Below, piece by piece: positions 55,663 to 64,000 of a DNA stretch of 64,000 bases; within the stretch, counting starts at the first letter, position 1, and each line of letters begins with the position of its first letter. Source of the DNA: Reichenbachiella agariperforans (GTDB lineage Bacteria; Bacteroidota; Bacteroidia; Cytophagales; Cyclobacteriaceae); NCBI RefSeq assembly GCF_900142205.1, contig NZ_FRAA01000001.1, forward strand, positions 1,200,796-1,264,795, in the 5' to 3' direction. Position numbers and translations under genes: made by a program. Below the pieces are notes generated by a model. The model was not told where the DNA came from, searched no databases, and saw only the letters and a program-made list of their open reading frames with translations.

Positions 55663-55678
55663 CAGCTACCTACATTTG
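55647..55678 (+). promoter_or_regulatory. tRNA-Lys promoter
   Basis: TTTG at 55647-55650 and TACATTTG at 55671-55678, 20 bp apart, match the Bacteroidota -33/-7 pattern. Expected start about 50 bp upstream of the first tRNA. Confidence 0.6.
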
Positions 55679-55733
55679 CAACCGCAAAATAAGGGAATGG
55701 AGTACAAAATACGAAATTCTTTTGCAAAAAGTC

Positions 55734-55806
55734 GATTGGTTAGCTCAGTTGGTAGAGCAACGCCCTTTTAAGGCGTGGGTCCTGGGTTCGAGCCCCAGAC
55801 CAATCA
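55734..55806 (+). tRNA. tRNA-Lys(UUU), copy 1
   Basis: Folds as GATTGGT / ACCAATC acceptor, D arm GCTC-GAGC, anticodon stem ACGCC-GGCGT with loop CTTTTAA (anticodon TTT), T arm CTGGG TTCGAGC CCCAG. 73 nt, CCA not encoded. It has its own promoter upstream and a terminator downstream. Confidence 0.97.
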
Positions 55807-55810
55807 CTAG

Positions 55811-55837
55811 ACTTGGTTAACGTGCCAAGTTTTTTTA
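55811..55837 (+). terminator. terminator between the tRNA-Lys genes
   Basis: ACTTGG (55811-55816) / CCAAGT (55825-55830) with an 8-nt loop, followed by TTTTTTT. Confidence 0.75.
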
Positions 55838-55856
55838 TTCTCATTCGTAGAGATAC

Positions 55857-55929
55857 GATTGGTTAGCTCAGTTGGTAGAGCAACGCCCTTTTAAGGCGTG
55901 GGTCCTGGGTTCGAGCCCCAGACCAATCA
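55857..55929 (+). tRNA. tRNA-Lys(UUU), copy 2
   Basis: All 73 nt are identical to copy 1, 50 bp downstream. Same anticodon TTT. The exact identity points to recent duplication or gene conversion. Confidence 0.97.
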
Positions 55930-55932
55930 CTA

Positions 55933-55966
55933 AAAAGAGGACATCTTAGCTAAGATGTCCTCTTTT
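55933..55966. terminator. 34-bp perfect palindromic terminator
   Basis: AAAAGAGGACATCTTAG and its exact complement, with no spacer (55933-55949 / 55950-55966), end in T runs in both directions. It serves tRNA-Lys copy 2 (plus) and the YdcF-like gene (minus), whose stop codon overlaps its right arm by two bases. Confidence 0.88.
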
Positions 55967-56660
55967 ATTTCGCATCATTTTCTAAATCCCCGTCTTTATA
56001 ATAAGACTCATTCAAGTTTTTTCCTCTAGTCCCTCTAAACCTTTTCCAGAAGGACTCTCTTTCTTTAATAGATACAAAATCAGGGTTATACGCCGTAGAA
56101 TCCACAATAGTCACCTGTACCGAATCAACATTCAGCATACTCAATGTATCATAGACGAAAGGAATGATGCCGATTTCAGGATCTACCCGTTTTTTAATAA
56201 AGCTCTTGAGCATTTTGGACTGGAAGGGATCAGTCACCAAAGCTATTTTTTTAAATCCGAGATTATTCGCCTTTTTATGCGAATAGTAGATGTTTTCAGT
56301 ACTATGTTCCGCTCTAATCTCCGTATATATCACACTATCTGGCACACCCAGTGCCTGCGCATACAAAGCCATGATCTTCGACTCATAATGAGGAGAATAG
56401 ACCGACGATCCCGAAAACATAATATTTTTGGCAATCCCACGATCATAGAGATACTTACCCCAAAACACCCGCCCTCGCATCAGCATATCCCATTCACCAT
56501 CCTCATAGGGAATCCCAGGCACGACGATCACATCATACACCTCCGACTCTGCCGCTACCAATAGCTGACGACAAGTATCCTGAGACATAGCACATCCACC
56601 AGCCAAACCTATCAATCCAAACCAAACGACCCACATGAATAGTCCATTTTTCATTGTCAT
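55965..56660 (-). CDS. YdcF family (DUF218) lipoprotein
   Basis: 231 residues. A lipoprotein signal ends LAGGC (an ATG at 56654 is equally possible). The DUF218 fold is clear: YDVIVVPGIPYEDGEWD (about 41), IMFSGSSVYSPHYESKIM (about 77), EHSTENIYYSHKKANNLGF (about 115) and IALVTDPFQSKMLKSF (about 136). The family is membrane- or envelope-associated and linked to envelope biogenesis, but its reaction is unproven. Likely regulation not visible. Confidence 0.87.
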   Translation of the reverse strand: MTMKNGLFMWVVWFGLIGLAGGCAMSQDTCRQLLVAAESEVYDVIVVPGIPYEDGEWDMLMRGRVFWGKYLYDRGIAKNIMFSGSSVYSPHYESKIMALYAQALGVPDSVIYTEIRAEHSTENIYYSHKKANNLGFKKIALVTDPFQSKMLKSFIKKRVDPEIGIIPFVYDTLSMLNVDSVQVTIVDSTAYNPDFVSIKERESFWKRFRGTRGKNLNESYYKDGDLENDAK

Positions 56661-56908
56661 ATATCTATGATTAAAAATTCTAACACCTCAGTTAGCAACC
56701 TAACATAGCCAACTAAAACTACGCTAATCCAATCGCATTAAACAACACTACTGTTTCAACATTCTGTAAACATCACCGACACTATTATGATGGTTTCACC
56801 ATCTTCAAAGCCTTGGTGTTTATTAAAATTTGAGTTTGAAAAAAATTATTATTGTTCTTGTAAATAAACAAAAAACCTTACCTTGGTAAAGTAATAACAA
56901 TTAATACA
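56661..56908. other. cold-shock gene leader region
   Basis: 248 bp, A+T rich, between divergent ydcF-like and csp genes. It contains a near-TAnnTTTG (TAAAATTTG) at about 56824 and a small hairpin TTACC/GGTAA about 20 bp before the csp ATG; a long structured leader is usual for csp genes. Confidence 0.4.
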
Positions 56909-57100
56909 ATGAATAACGGTACAATAAAGTTCTTTAATGAATCCAAAGGATATGGATTTGTTATTGATGACGAGACTAAGAAAGAATACTTCGTACATGT
57001 CTCAGGTTTGGTTGACGATGTAAAAGAAGGCGACCAAGTAGAATTCGAATTAAAAGAAGGTAAAAAAGGATTAAATGCTGTCAGTGTAAAGGCAGTTTAA
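56909..57100 (+). CDS. cold-shock domain protein
   Basis: 63 residues, a single cold-shock OB fold. RNP1 KGYGFVIDD (about 13) and RNP2 EYFVHVSG (about 26) are intact. The opening GTIKFFNESKGYGF is canonical. RNA chaperone or anti-terminator. Several paralogues are common, so no specific csp letter is given. Confidence 0.95.
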   Translation: MNNGTIKFFNESKGYGFVIDDETKKEYFVHVSGLVDDVKEGDQVEFELKEGKKGLNAVSVKAV

Positions 57101-57131
57101 TTAAGATATTTAACTTTTAATAGCATTGCGG

Positions 57132-57157
57132 AGCCCGGATTTGATCTGGGCTTTTTT
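57132..57157 (+). terminator. terminator of the cold-shock gene
   Basis: AGCCCGGA (57132-57139) / TCTGGGCT (57145-57152), one G-U pair, 5-nt loop, then TTTTTT. Confidence 0.85.
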
Positions 57158-57171
57158 CATACGCTATCGAC

Positions 57172-59601
57172 TCATACCAACTCCGGTTCCTCGTATTTAC
57201 TCATCGCTTCACTCTTACGATCACCGGTACTTAACTCTACTGGAGCAGACTGTGCATGAATTCTGAACTGGCTAAGCATCTCTCTCAATTCATTCGCTAT
57301 ATCAGACAACTGCTGTGAGCGTGCATTATAGTCATGCATGCCCAGAGACAACTCCTCTGCTGAAGAGGCTACCTGCTCCGTGCCTGCCGCCGTTTCTTCT
57401 GCGATCACGACGATGGTCTCTGTAATCTCTACTATCTTACTGATGTCCTGCTTTTGTAGCGCTGATGACTCTAGTATTCCTTGAGATAAAGAAAGCGTAT
57501 TGGCAGAGGCTTTTGAAATTTGCACAAACACATCCTCAGCCTCTCGAGAGATCGTCTCTCCAGACTGTACCGACTGATCCATCTTAGCGATAACAGATGA
57601 GGCAGACAGGGTGTCATTCTCGACTCCTGAGACCAAGACCTCTATTTCCTTCGCTGCATTCTTAGAATCCTCCGCAAGCTTTCGGATCTCCTCCGCCACT
57701 ACAGCGAACCCTCGTCCACTTTCGCCCGCCTGAGCTGCCTCTATGGCTGCATTCAGTGCCAATAGATTGGTTTGTGAAGAAATTCCGTTCATCACCTTCA
57801 GTACTCGATTGATCTCCTTGGAGCGATCGATCAATACGTCCATGGACTTATTGGCCTCACTGGTGTAGGAAGAAATTTGCGCAACGCTTCGAACCATTTC
57901 ACGTGCCATCTCTGCTCCTTTCTCGCTATTCTCGAAACCTGCCTTTGCCGCACGGTTGATCGTCTCTGATCGTTCTCTCATATCATCTGACGAACGCAAT
58001 ACTGCTTCAACTAAGCTAGAGGACTCGTCTACCTTTAATACTTGATTTTGTGCTCCTGCACTCATCTGAGAAGTCGCAGTAGCGATCTCCGCTGTACTAC
58101 TAGTCATCTCTCGATTAGAAACGAGCATCGCTGAGGACGAGTCGTCAATTTGCTCTGCTCGATCAGTAATCACCCGCAACATTTCATTCAGTTTATCCAG
58201 AGATGCATTGAGATTATCAGCGAGCTTTTTCACTTCTCCTTTAGGCTCTCCCTCGAATCTCGTTGTAAAATCCCCCTCTGCCATATCACTAACAATGTGA
58301 TTCACTGTTTCGAATGGTATCGTCAAAGACTCTAAAAGTTTATTAATCGCTTTACTAAAGTCTTCCCACACACCTAATTTATCATCTAGAGACACCCTAG
58401 TATCCAGCGCTCCGTTCTTGCCTGCCTGACGTACGACCTGATGTATCTCAATAATGGCCCGCTTCAGGTTATCTTTTAGTTCGATAAGCGATTTACCCAA
58501 CTGATCCTTCTTGCCCAACAGTTCCAGTTCAGAATTGAGATACCCTTGCCCTACCTCTAGTGCAAACTGCGTTTTGCTCTTCAATCCATCAATCAACTCA
58601 TTAAATGAGGTATGCGCCTTGCCTAGTTCGTCACGAGAATTGACATGCGCCAATTCTGGAAAACGGCCATTGGCTAACTTTCGCGCACTATCGTTAATTA
58701 TATTGATGTTTCTAGTGATTTTGAAAATATGAACATAAAGAATCACTACACCAATCCCTATGATCACAATCATGAGTGCAACCACAGCTATGATGTTGTG
58801 CTGGACTTTTCGGTCAGCCTTCTCTCCTACACTGATGATGAGTTCATTCACCGACACTGCTAACGAAGAGGCTATACCATTTAGCTCTCCCTGCAAACCA
58901 TCCCCCTCATCGAGACCGATCACTTCGTAGATCCCGACAATCTCGTTGAAGAGCTTCTGGTAGGTCGTAATGTTTTTGAGAATCGCTACTTGTTTTTCGG
59001 AGTTTTGACCTTCGGATCGGCTTATTTCCTCTCTCAAATCAACTATTCCATCATTAAACTTTTGAAGGTATTTCAGATCATGTCTGAGAAAAAAATCTTT
59101 CTCGTGACGTCTCAGCATCAACATCAACGATTTATCATAATCATAGTCAGCATCTTCCACATCATGAATCGCTGCCCTCAATCGACCTTCGATCCCATGA
59201 TCTTTAAAACCTCGGTGCTGCATTTGTCCAGCCAGCCTTGATAGTGTCTTAGAGTATTCTCGAAGCAACATAGATATGGTATCCATCTTCTCCATAGGAA
59301 ACATCTGCCGAACCTTCATTTCCTGTCCAATAGACAATACACTATCGATTAATTTTTTATTCTCGGTCAGATTATCACTCTTTCCCGTCTCTAAAAAACC
59401 GACATCTCGAAAATCTTTGGTTAAAAACTCATGCTCAAACTGACGTGCCTGAAGTAGCCCAAGATGAATGGCCTGAAGACTGTCTTTGAGACTTTCGTAG
59501 CGATTGATATTCTGAAATGCAAAATAAGTCCAGACCCCAAATACAATGGTCAAAACATAGGATATAATGAACTTCCCCGATAGTCCTTTGAATAACTCCA
59601 T
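57172..59601 (-). CDS. methyl-accepting chemotaxis-type receptor
   Basis: 809 residues. Membrane helices at about 10-28 and 268-292 flank a helical periplasmic sensor (about 29-267). HAMP (about 293-345) and a second HAMP-like or linker module (about 360-470) precede the MCP signalling domain (about 480-785), with the hairpin tip SQTNLLALNAAIEAAQAGES (about 620). The C-terminus lacks the NWETF pentapeptide. It could steer gliding or act in another Che-like pathway; no flagellar or che genes are in view. Ends 15 bp from the csp terminator. Confidence 0.93.
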   Translation of the reverse strand: MELFKGLSGKFIISYVLTIVFGVWTYFAFQNINRYESLKDSLQAIHLGLLQARQFEHEFLTKDFRDVGFLETGKSDNLTENKKLIDSVLSIGQEMKVRQMFPMEKMDTISMLLREYSKTLSRLAGQMQHRGFKDHGIEGRLRAAIHDVEDADYDYDKSLMLMLRRHEKDFFLRHDLKYLQKFNDGIVDLREEISRSEGQNSEKQVAILKNITTYQKLFNEIVGIYEVIGLDEGDGLQGELNGIASSLAVSVNELIISVGEKADRKVQHNIIAVVALMIVIIGIGVVILYVHIFKITRNINIINDSARKLANGRFPELAHVNSRDELGKAHTSFNELIDGLKSKTQFALEVGQGYLNSELELLGKKDQLGKSLIELKDNLKRAIIEIHQVVRQAGKNGALDTRVSLDDKLGVWEDFSKAINKLLESLTIPFETVNHIVSDMAEGDFTTRFEGEPKGEVKKLADNLNASLDKLNEMLRVITDRAEQIDDSSSAMLVSNREMTSSTAEIATATSQMSAGAQNQVLKVDESSSLVEAVLRSSDDMRERSETINRAAKAGFENSEKGAEMAREMVRSVAQISSYTSEANKSMDVLIDRSKEINRVLKVMNGISSQTNLLALNAAIEAAQAGESGRGFAVVAEEIRKLAEDSKNAAKEIEVLVSGVENDTLSASSVIAKMDQSVQSGETISREAEDVFVQISKASANTLSLSQGILESSALQKQDISKIVEITETIVVIAEETAAGTEQVASSAEELSLGMHDYNARSQQLSDIANELREMLSQFRIHAQSAPVELSTGDRKSEAMSKYEEPELV

Positions 59602-59712
59602 AGCTGCAAACTCTTCATTTTTAATGCTTAAGACAAGATTACGACAAAGCTGAAGATTAGCAGAAAAAACACTGTTAAGATACTGTGAACATAATATATG
59701 ACTGGCACATAC

Positions 59713-60240
59713 TTAAAATAGCTGCGTCTGACGACTCATTCCTTCTAGCTCCAGAAGCTTCTTTTTGGCGGGCAAACCTCCCGCATAGCCCGTCAAATCC
59801 CCATCGCTACCGATAATCCGGTGACAGGGCACGATGATGGCTAACGCATTGGCGCCATTAGCGGACGCCACTGCACGAATAGCACCTTCATTTTCTAGTT
59901 GGCGAGCCAGTTCTAGATAGCTGACTGTCCGGCCATAAGGCACAGCCACCAAAGCCTCCCATACGGACTGCTGAAACGCTGAGCCTACCATCAGCAAAGG
60001 CAAATCAAACTCTTTGAGGCTTCTAGCGAAGTACCCTTCCAACTGCGTGATACATTTGGCTATCACTGGTGAGTCTTCTTCTACCATCTCTGCTTTCAGT
60101 AGCGTCATAATTCGCTTGTCAACAGTACTCCGCATCTTCCTATAGCGCCAATCGCAGATACACAATTGTCCATCATAGGCTCCAATAATCAGCTCGCCCA
60201 CAGGGCATTTATAATATTGATAAGAAATCACCTTGTCCAT
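59713..60240 (-). CDS. ogt: methylated-DNA--protein-cysteine methyltransferase
   Basis: 175 residues. Active-site IVPCHRIIGSDGDLTGYAGG (about 142, nucleophile Cys), DNA-binding helix AIRAVASANGANALAI with Arg finger (about 125), and the conserved entry FQQSVWEALVAVPYGRTVSY (about 89). Repairs O6-alkylguanine. Sits 4 bp after the Anbu gene, as the last gene of that operon. Confidence 0.95.
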   Translation of the reverse strand: MDKVISYQYYKCPVGELIIGAYDGQLCICDWRYRKMRSTVDKRIMTLLKAEMVEEDSPVIAKCITQLEGYFARSLKEFDLPLLMVGSAFQQSVWEALVAVPYGRTVSYLELARQLENEGAIRAVASANGANALAIIVPCHRIIGSDGDLTGYAGGLPAKKKLLELEGMSRQTQLF

Positions 60241-60244
60241 GACC

Positions 60245-60958
60245 CTATAAAGATTCTTTGATCCAATCCTCTGGCACCTGCTTGATCGCGTTGGTCAGTT
60301 GCTCTCCCCAAAACTCAGAGACTGCATGCATATCCGTCAATTCGTAGCGATGGTGCTTGATCTCAAAACTGTTGTGCTCATACTTGAGTACATCGATCGG
60401 GAAATCGACATCATTGGCACTGACACGGGTAGAATCAAACGACAAAAAGCCCGTTTTGAGTGCAAACTGCAGTGTAGCGTCTTTGGTCAATGTCCGACGC
60501 AAAATAGGCTTGCCATATCCAGAGTTTCCTATGATGATGAATGGGGATCCCTCACCTACTTCGATCCAGTTGCCCTCAGGGTAGATCAAAAACAACCGAT
60601 GCTCGGTATCTCCAGACAACTGCCCACCTACGATGGCGTGTAGATTGAATTGTAAACCCGACTCTGCAAGAGACTTTTTATCTTCCTTGGCGACCTTTTT
60701 GATTTGCTCACCGAATGCATTGGCGACTTGATATATCTTGGTGAAGTCATTTTTGTCTCCTTCGACCACCTCTCTAAAATACACTAGAGCCTTGTCCCGT
60801 ACCGACCTCAAACCAGATGTCATCAGAAATAAGGCTTGTTTGTCCTTAGTATAGAGATAATACTTCTTGCCCGTAGTGGTTTCGGATCCTGAAGTCATTC
60901 GTGTATCGGCAAGTGCCAAAAGCCCTTGCTTTACTTTGATTCCTAGGCAGTAGGTCAT
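60245..60958 (-). CDS. Anbu proteasome-homologue peptidase
   Basis: 237 residues. The N-terminus MTYCLGIKVKQGLLALADTR is the Anbu/BPH family signature. After Met removal the nucleophile Thr1 is first and Asp17 (ALADTR) is in place; a Lys at 30-31 (TTTGKKYY) is near the expected Lys33. GEGSPFIIIGNSGYGKPILR and FDSTRVSANDVDFPIDVL are further landmarks. Anbu forms open-ring assemblies rather than a sealed barrel. Its neighbours (transglutaminase, alpha-E, ATP-grasp) match the conserved Anbu operon, whose substrate is unknown. Confidence 0.9.
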   Translation of the reverse strand: MTYCLGIKVKQGLLALADTRMTSGSETTTGKKYYLYTKDKQALFLMTSGLRSVRDKALVYFREVVEGDKNDFTKIYQVANAFGEQIKKVAKEDKKSLAESGLQFNLHAIVGGQLSGDTEHRLFLIYPEGNWIEVGEGSPFIIIGNSGYGKPILRRTLTKDATLQFALKTGFLSFDSTRVSANDVDFPIDVLKYEHNSFEIKHHRYELTDMHAVSEFWGEQLTNAIKQVPEDWIKESL

Positions 60959-60963
60959 GGATA

Positions 60964-61809
60964 TTATTGTTGGGTTACTTCTACTTTGTATTCCGTAAAA
61001 TTATCACCTTGCGTATTAAGAATCCCCTTGATCGGCGAACAATCTTCATAGTCTACTCCGTGGCAAACTTTGATATAATGACTGTCTCGCAAGAGGTTAT
61101 TAGTCGGATCATACCCCTGCCACCCTAGTCCTGGTATAAAAACCTCCACCCAAGCATGCAGCATCGCACTACCGATGTGCCCTTCACCCTGATTTAAATA
61201 GCCAGACACATAGCGTGCTGGAATATTATTGGCTCGACAGACCGCAATAAAAAACTGTGCAAAATCCTGACAAACCCCTTGCTTTTTCTCCCAAGTAGAC
61301 TTGGGGGTATTGAGCAAACTATTCACGTCATCATCGAATTTGAAATTCTTATAGATATAGGCATTTAGAAACTGAAGAAAATCCACACACTTCACAGATA
61401 CAGACTTAGTCATCTCAGGGCTAAGTCTCGACAAATTGATACGAGTAGACTGAGACTGAAAAAGGAAAGGCTGATAAGTTACCTTGAAATCCAACGATTC
61501 CATCATGGCATTTTCATCGGTCAGACTTTGTTTTTCAAAATCAAAAGGATTGATCTCTGCTACCTCTACCGTACTATTGACTATGATACTCAACTGATCA
61601 AAACTATGATCGACACGAAACATCAACTGATCAAAGCCATACAAGTTAGGCTGTAGGTAATGTTGTCTCTGCAGATTGCAATCAACACTATAAGATACGA
61701 ATGATTGACAATCATCTGCTACTGGCAAAACCAATAAAGAAAACAGTGCTTCTTTGACCAAGTGCTCATAGGAATTGGTCGTTTGGTAACTAACCTGATA
61801 GATGGACAT
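60964..61809 (-). CDS. transglutaminase-like protein of the Anbu operon
   Basis: 281 residues. N-terminal bacterial transglutaminase-like domain (YQVSYQTTNSYEHLVKEALF) and a core with the triad: Cys in GVCQDFAQFFIAVCRANNIP (about 177), His in MLHAWVEVFIPGLGW (about 220) and Asp in YDPTNNL (about 237). Could act as a peptidase or amide-cross-linking enzyme. 5 bp from each neighbour, so co-transcribed. Confidence 0.93.
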   Translation of the reverse strand: MSIYQVSYQTTNSYEHLVKEALFSLLVLPVADDCQSFVSYSVDCNLQRQHYLQPNLYGFDQLMFRVDHSFDQLSIIVNSTVEVAEINPFDFEKQSLTDENAMMESLDFKVTYQPFLFQSQSTRINLSRLSPEMTKSVSVKCVDFLQFLNAYIYKNFKFDDDVNSLLNTPKSTWEKKQGVCQDFAQFFIAVCRANNIPARYVSGYLNQGEGHIGSAMLHAWVEVFIPGLGWQGYDPTNNLLRDSHYIKVCHGVDYEDCSPIKGILNTQGDNFTEYKVEVTQQ

Positions 61810-61813
61810 ATAT

Positions 61814-62752
61814 TTAGTAATTCAGATATTCCTTGTTCAGTAAATCATTGAGATCATTCAAATAGGCCAAAGTTTCATTCAAAAAAACCAACGGTTCTTT
61901 CTCGAATTCTTCTACCGTCTGATATTTCAAACGCTCACTCATTCGACCAATACTCCACTCTATCGAGTTCTTTTTAGTCTCTTTGCTCAGTCCCACCAAC
62001 AGCAAGTACTGCTGTAGAGCGGTTACATTATAAGATATCGATCGCGGAAATCTAGCGTTCAACACCATAAACTCTAATGCCTCCTTGCGTTTAGGCATGA
62101 TAGAATACTCTCTATGATACATATCCAATCCTTCGGCAGACTTGAGCAATGTTCCTAGTTGAAAGCTGGCTACCGACTGACTCACCTTCATGTCATCAAT
62201 CCGATCTATATCGGTAAACTTGCTAATCAAAATTCGGTTGATCTGTATGGCTCGTTCTATATGAAACCCCATTTTGACAAAAGCCCAGATTTCATCATGC
62301 AACATGGTAGACTCTACCCTATACTTAATGATCGCGCAGTTTTCTATGGTGGTATTAGTAAAATCATAGAGTCCCTTAGTCTTGTAAAAGTCCTCTGGAT
62401 AGTCATGAATAAAACGATAAAACTTATTGATAGCGTTCCACACCTCTATAGATATCAAATCCCGTGCTCCACGAGCATTCTCTCTGGCAAAATGCATACA
62501 GGACTTGATGGATGCATTGTTGTGTTCATCCATTGCCACAGCCACCAAGATATCCTCTTCGAAATCATAGGACGCCACATCTCCTTCGAGCCCAACCATA
62601 TTGATGATACTCTTGAGTGCCAGGTCTCTCTGTAGATCCGAACTGGTATCCAATGCGGAGAAATATTGAATATTCAAATAGCGACTCAGGTGCTCAGCAC
62701 GCTCTATGTATCTACCAAACCAATACAGGTTATTTGCAACTCTTGCTAGCAT
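61814..62752 (-). CDS. alpha-E domain protein (DUF403)
   Basis: 312 residues from the ATG at 62752; a TTG at 62791 adds 13 unrelated residues and would overlap the ATP-grasp gene. N-terminus MLARVANNLYWFGRYIERAE is the alpha-E signature, all-helical throughout (HLSRYLNIQYFSALD; ARFPRSISYNVTALQQYLLL). The family always accompanies circularly permuted ATP-grasp and transglutaminase proteins; probably a partner for peptide-ligation chemistry. Confidence 0.92.
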   Translation of the reverse strand: MLARVANNLYWFGRYIERAEHLSRYLNIQYFSALDTSSDLQRDLALKSIINMVGLEGDVASYDFEEDILVAVAMDEHNNASIKSCMHFARENARGARDLISIEVWNAINKFYRFIHDYPEDFYKTKGLYDFTNTTIENCAIIKYRVESTMLHDEIWAFVKMGFHIERAIQINRILISKFTDIDRIDDMKVSQSVASFQLGTLLKSAEGLDMYHREYSIMPKRKEALEFMVLNARFPRSISYNVTALQQYLLLVGLSKETKKNSIEWSIGRMSERLKYQTVEEFEKEPLVFLNETLAYLNDLNDLLNKEYLNY

Positions 62753-62772
62753 ATCTTCTTGTTTTCCCTTGT

Positions 62773-64000
62773 TTAAACTTCGGCTACCCAAGTATCCTTG
62801 GCGCCACCTCCCTGGGACGAGTTCACAATCAAACTCCCCCGCTTCAAGGCCACTCTCGTTAGTCCTCCTTTGAGCACAAACTGATAGTCCTTTCCCATCA
62901 AAGTAAAAGTCCTAAGATCGACATGGCGAGGCTCGAACTGACTGGTCTCGTCGATATAGGTCGAGTGAGATGACAGGTTCATAATCGGCTGTGCCACATA
63001 CTCTCTCGGATCGCTTTTGATTTTGGCCCTCATCTCGTCACACTCCGTTTTGCTAGCGCAGTTGCCTACAAAAATCCCATAGCCACCACTTTGATCCACG
63101 GGCTTGACGACCAACTCTTCGATATGATTGAGTACATGATCCATCTCAGCAGGTTTCTCACACTGATAGGTATGGACATTTTGGAGAATGGCATCTTCTC
63201 CGAGGTAGTATTTGATGATCTCGGGCATGTACGAATACACAGCCTTGTCATCAGATGCACCAGTCCCTGGTGCATTGATCAAACTAACATTGCCCTGGCG
63301 GTACACGTCCATCAGACCTGGCACACCCAGCATAGAGTTCGGATTGAAAACCATAGGGTCAAGAAACTCATCATCTATTCGGCGATAGAGCACATCGAGT
63401 TTCTTCTTCCCATAGATAGTTTTCATGTACAGAAACCCCTTATCTACGAACAAATCACGACCTTCCACCAACTCCAACCCCATACTCTGAGCCAAAAAGC
63501 TATGCTCGTAGTAGGCCGAATTATATATCCCTGGTGTCAGCACAGCACAGGTCGCGGCATCTACACCATCAGGTGCTACGGAGTGCATACAGGTGGCCAA
63601 TGCAGCAGGATAATCGAAGACCGTCCCAACCTTAAGTTCTTTAAACAACACGGACAGCGCCTTCTTCAGCGCATCTCTGTTACTCAGCACATAACTCACC
63701 CCAGATGGACACCTCACATTATCCTCCAAGACATAAAAGTTACCATCACTATGTTTAATCAGATCTGTCCCTGAGATGTGATTGTACACACCACCAGGCG
63801 GTTCAAAATCCACCATGTACTTGTTATAATTGGCTGAAGAGAATATCAATTCCGCGGGCACGACTTTGTCTCGCAGTATTTTCTTGTCATTGTAGATATC
63901 TTTAAGGAAAAGATTGATAGCTACATTGCGCTGGATCAAGCCTTCCTCTAACCTCTCCCACTCTTTGGCAGTGATCACCCGAGGCATGAGGTCAAACGGA
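62773..64000 (-). CDS. circularly permuted type 2 ATP-grasp protein, partial
   Basis: The gene runs off the right edge; about 409 codons are visible of about 480. The frame is open past an internal Met at 63987 and reads PFDLMPRVITAKEWERLEEG, the usual mid-N-terminal motif. Further on are GVYNHISGTDLIKH (about 66), NFYVLEDNVRCPSGVSYVL (about 84), NAPGTGASDDKAVYSYMPEI (about 240) and VVKPVDQSGGYGIFVG (about 291), ATP-grasp signatures of DUF404/DUF407. It probably activates a carboxylate for amide bonding. First gene seen of the Anbu operon. Confidence 0.93.
   Translation of the reverse strand, partial: PFDLMPRVITAKEWERLEEGLIQRNVAINLFLKDIYNDKKILRDKVVPAELIFSSANYNKYMVDFEPPGGVYNHISGTDLIKHSDGNFYVLEDNVRCPSGVSYVLSNRDALKKALSVLFKELKVGTVFDYPAALATCMHSVAPDGVDAATCAVLTPGIYNSAYYEHSFLAQSMGLELVEGRDLFVDKGFLYMKTIYGKKKLDVLYRRIDDEFLDPMVFNPNSMLGVPGLMDVYRQGNVSLINAPGTGASDDKAVYSYMPEIIKYYLGEDAILQNVHTYQCEKPAEMDHVLNHIEELVVKPVDQSGGYGIFVGNCASKTECDEMRAKIKSDPREYVAQPIMNLSSHSTYIDETSQFEPRHVDLRTFTLMGKDYQFVLKGGLTRVALKRGSLIVNSSQGGGAKDTWVAEV

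Noticed and set aside
63091-63774. 227-residue plus-strand ORF
   Set aside because: It is an antisense shadow of the well-supported ATP-grasp gene.

Overview
The window is chromosomal DNA of a member of the Bacteroidota, most likely of the Cytophagales or a close relative. The reasons are a type IX secretion (Por) C-terminal tail, Bacteroidota-specific families (the BT_3928-like DoxX protein, duplicated DUF1599, DUF4293, a Bacteroidota FtsL), a dcw cluster in the usual Bacteroidota order, and promoters of the TAnnTTTG type. Genus cannot be read from the sequence. Calls come from reading the translations; no database search was run.

Layout. 0-1.7 kb: two small exported proteins. 1.7-9 kb: an NADH:flavin oxidoreductase, an M48 lipoprotein protease, and the conserved block DoxX/BT_3928 - DUF1599 diverging from folP - cdaA - DUF4293. 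9-15.3 kb: an M14 carboxypeptidase, glutathione peroxidase, HtpG, a MORN-repeat protein and a peroxiredoxin. 15.5-23.4 kb (minus strand): a surface module with a LytTR response regulator, a beta-propeller histidine kinase, a 1185-residue YadA-head/fibre protein with internal tandem repeats, and a small T9SS cargo protein.

23.5-29.2 kb is the accessory island. Four plus-strand genes (DUF4145 protein, secreted ankyrin protein, ApeA-like HEPN protein, extra methionine aminopeptidase) look more A+T rich than their neighbours. They are bounded by sites with the grammar of integron attC sites. Each of the first two genes starts just after a G^TT junction whose 10 bp are exactly complementary to the 10 bp at the end of the same gene. 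Inner boxes beginning GATA sit behind 4/5-nt spacers. No integrase is in the window, so this would be an integrase-less cassette cluster. The same island has a 22-bp-period repeat array, a 41-bp repeat and several strong hairpins.

29.4-36.2 kb: a GH2 glycosidase, a GH97 remnant, a tandem SnoaL-like protein, a VWA protein and a lipoprotein. 36.5-52 kb: the complete minus-strand dcw cluster mraZ-rsmH-ftsL-ftsI-murE-mraY-murD-ftsW-murG-murC-ftsQ-ftsA-ftsZ, tightly packed with many 0-8 nt overlaps, building meso-DAP peptidoglycan and the divisome. 52-57 kb: rlmD, an SDR, a TPR-SH3 membrane protein, two identical tRNA-Lys genes, a YdcF-like lipoprotein and a cold-shock protein. 57-64 kb: a methyl-accepting-type receptor, ogt, and the Anbu proteasome-homologue operon (Anbu, transglutaminase, alpha-E, circularly permuted ATP-grasp), the last gene cut by the right edge.
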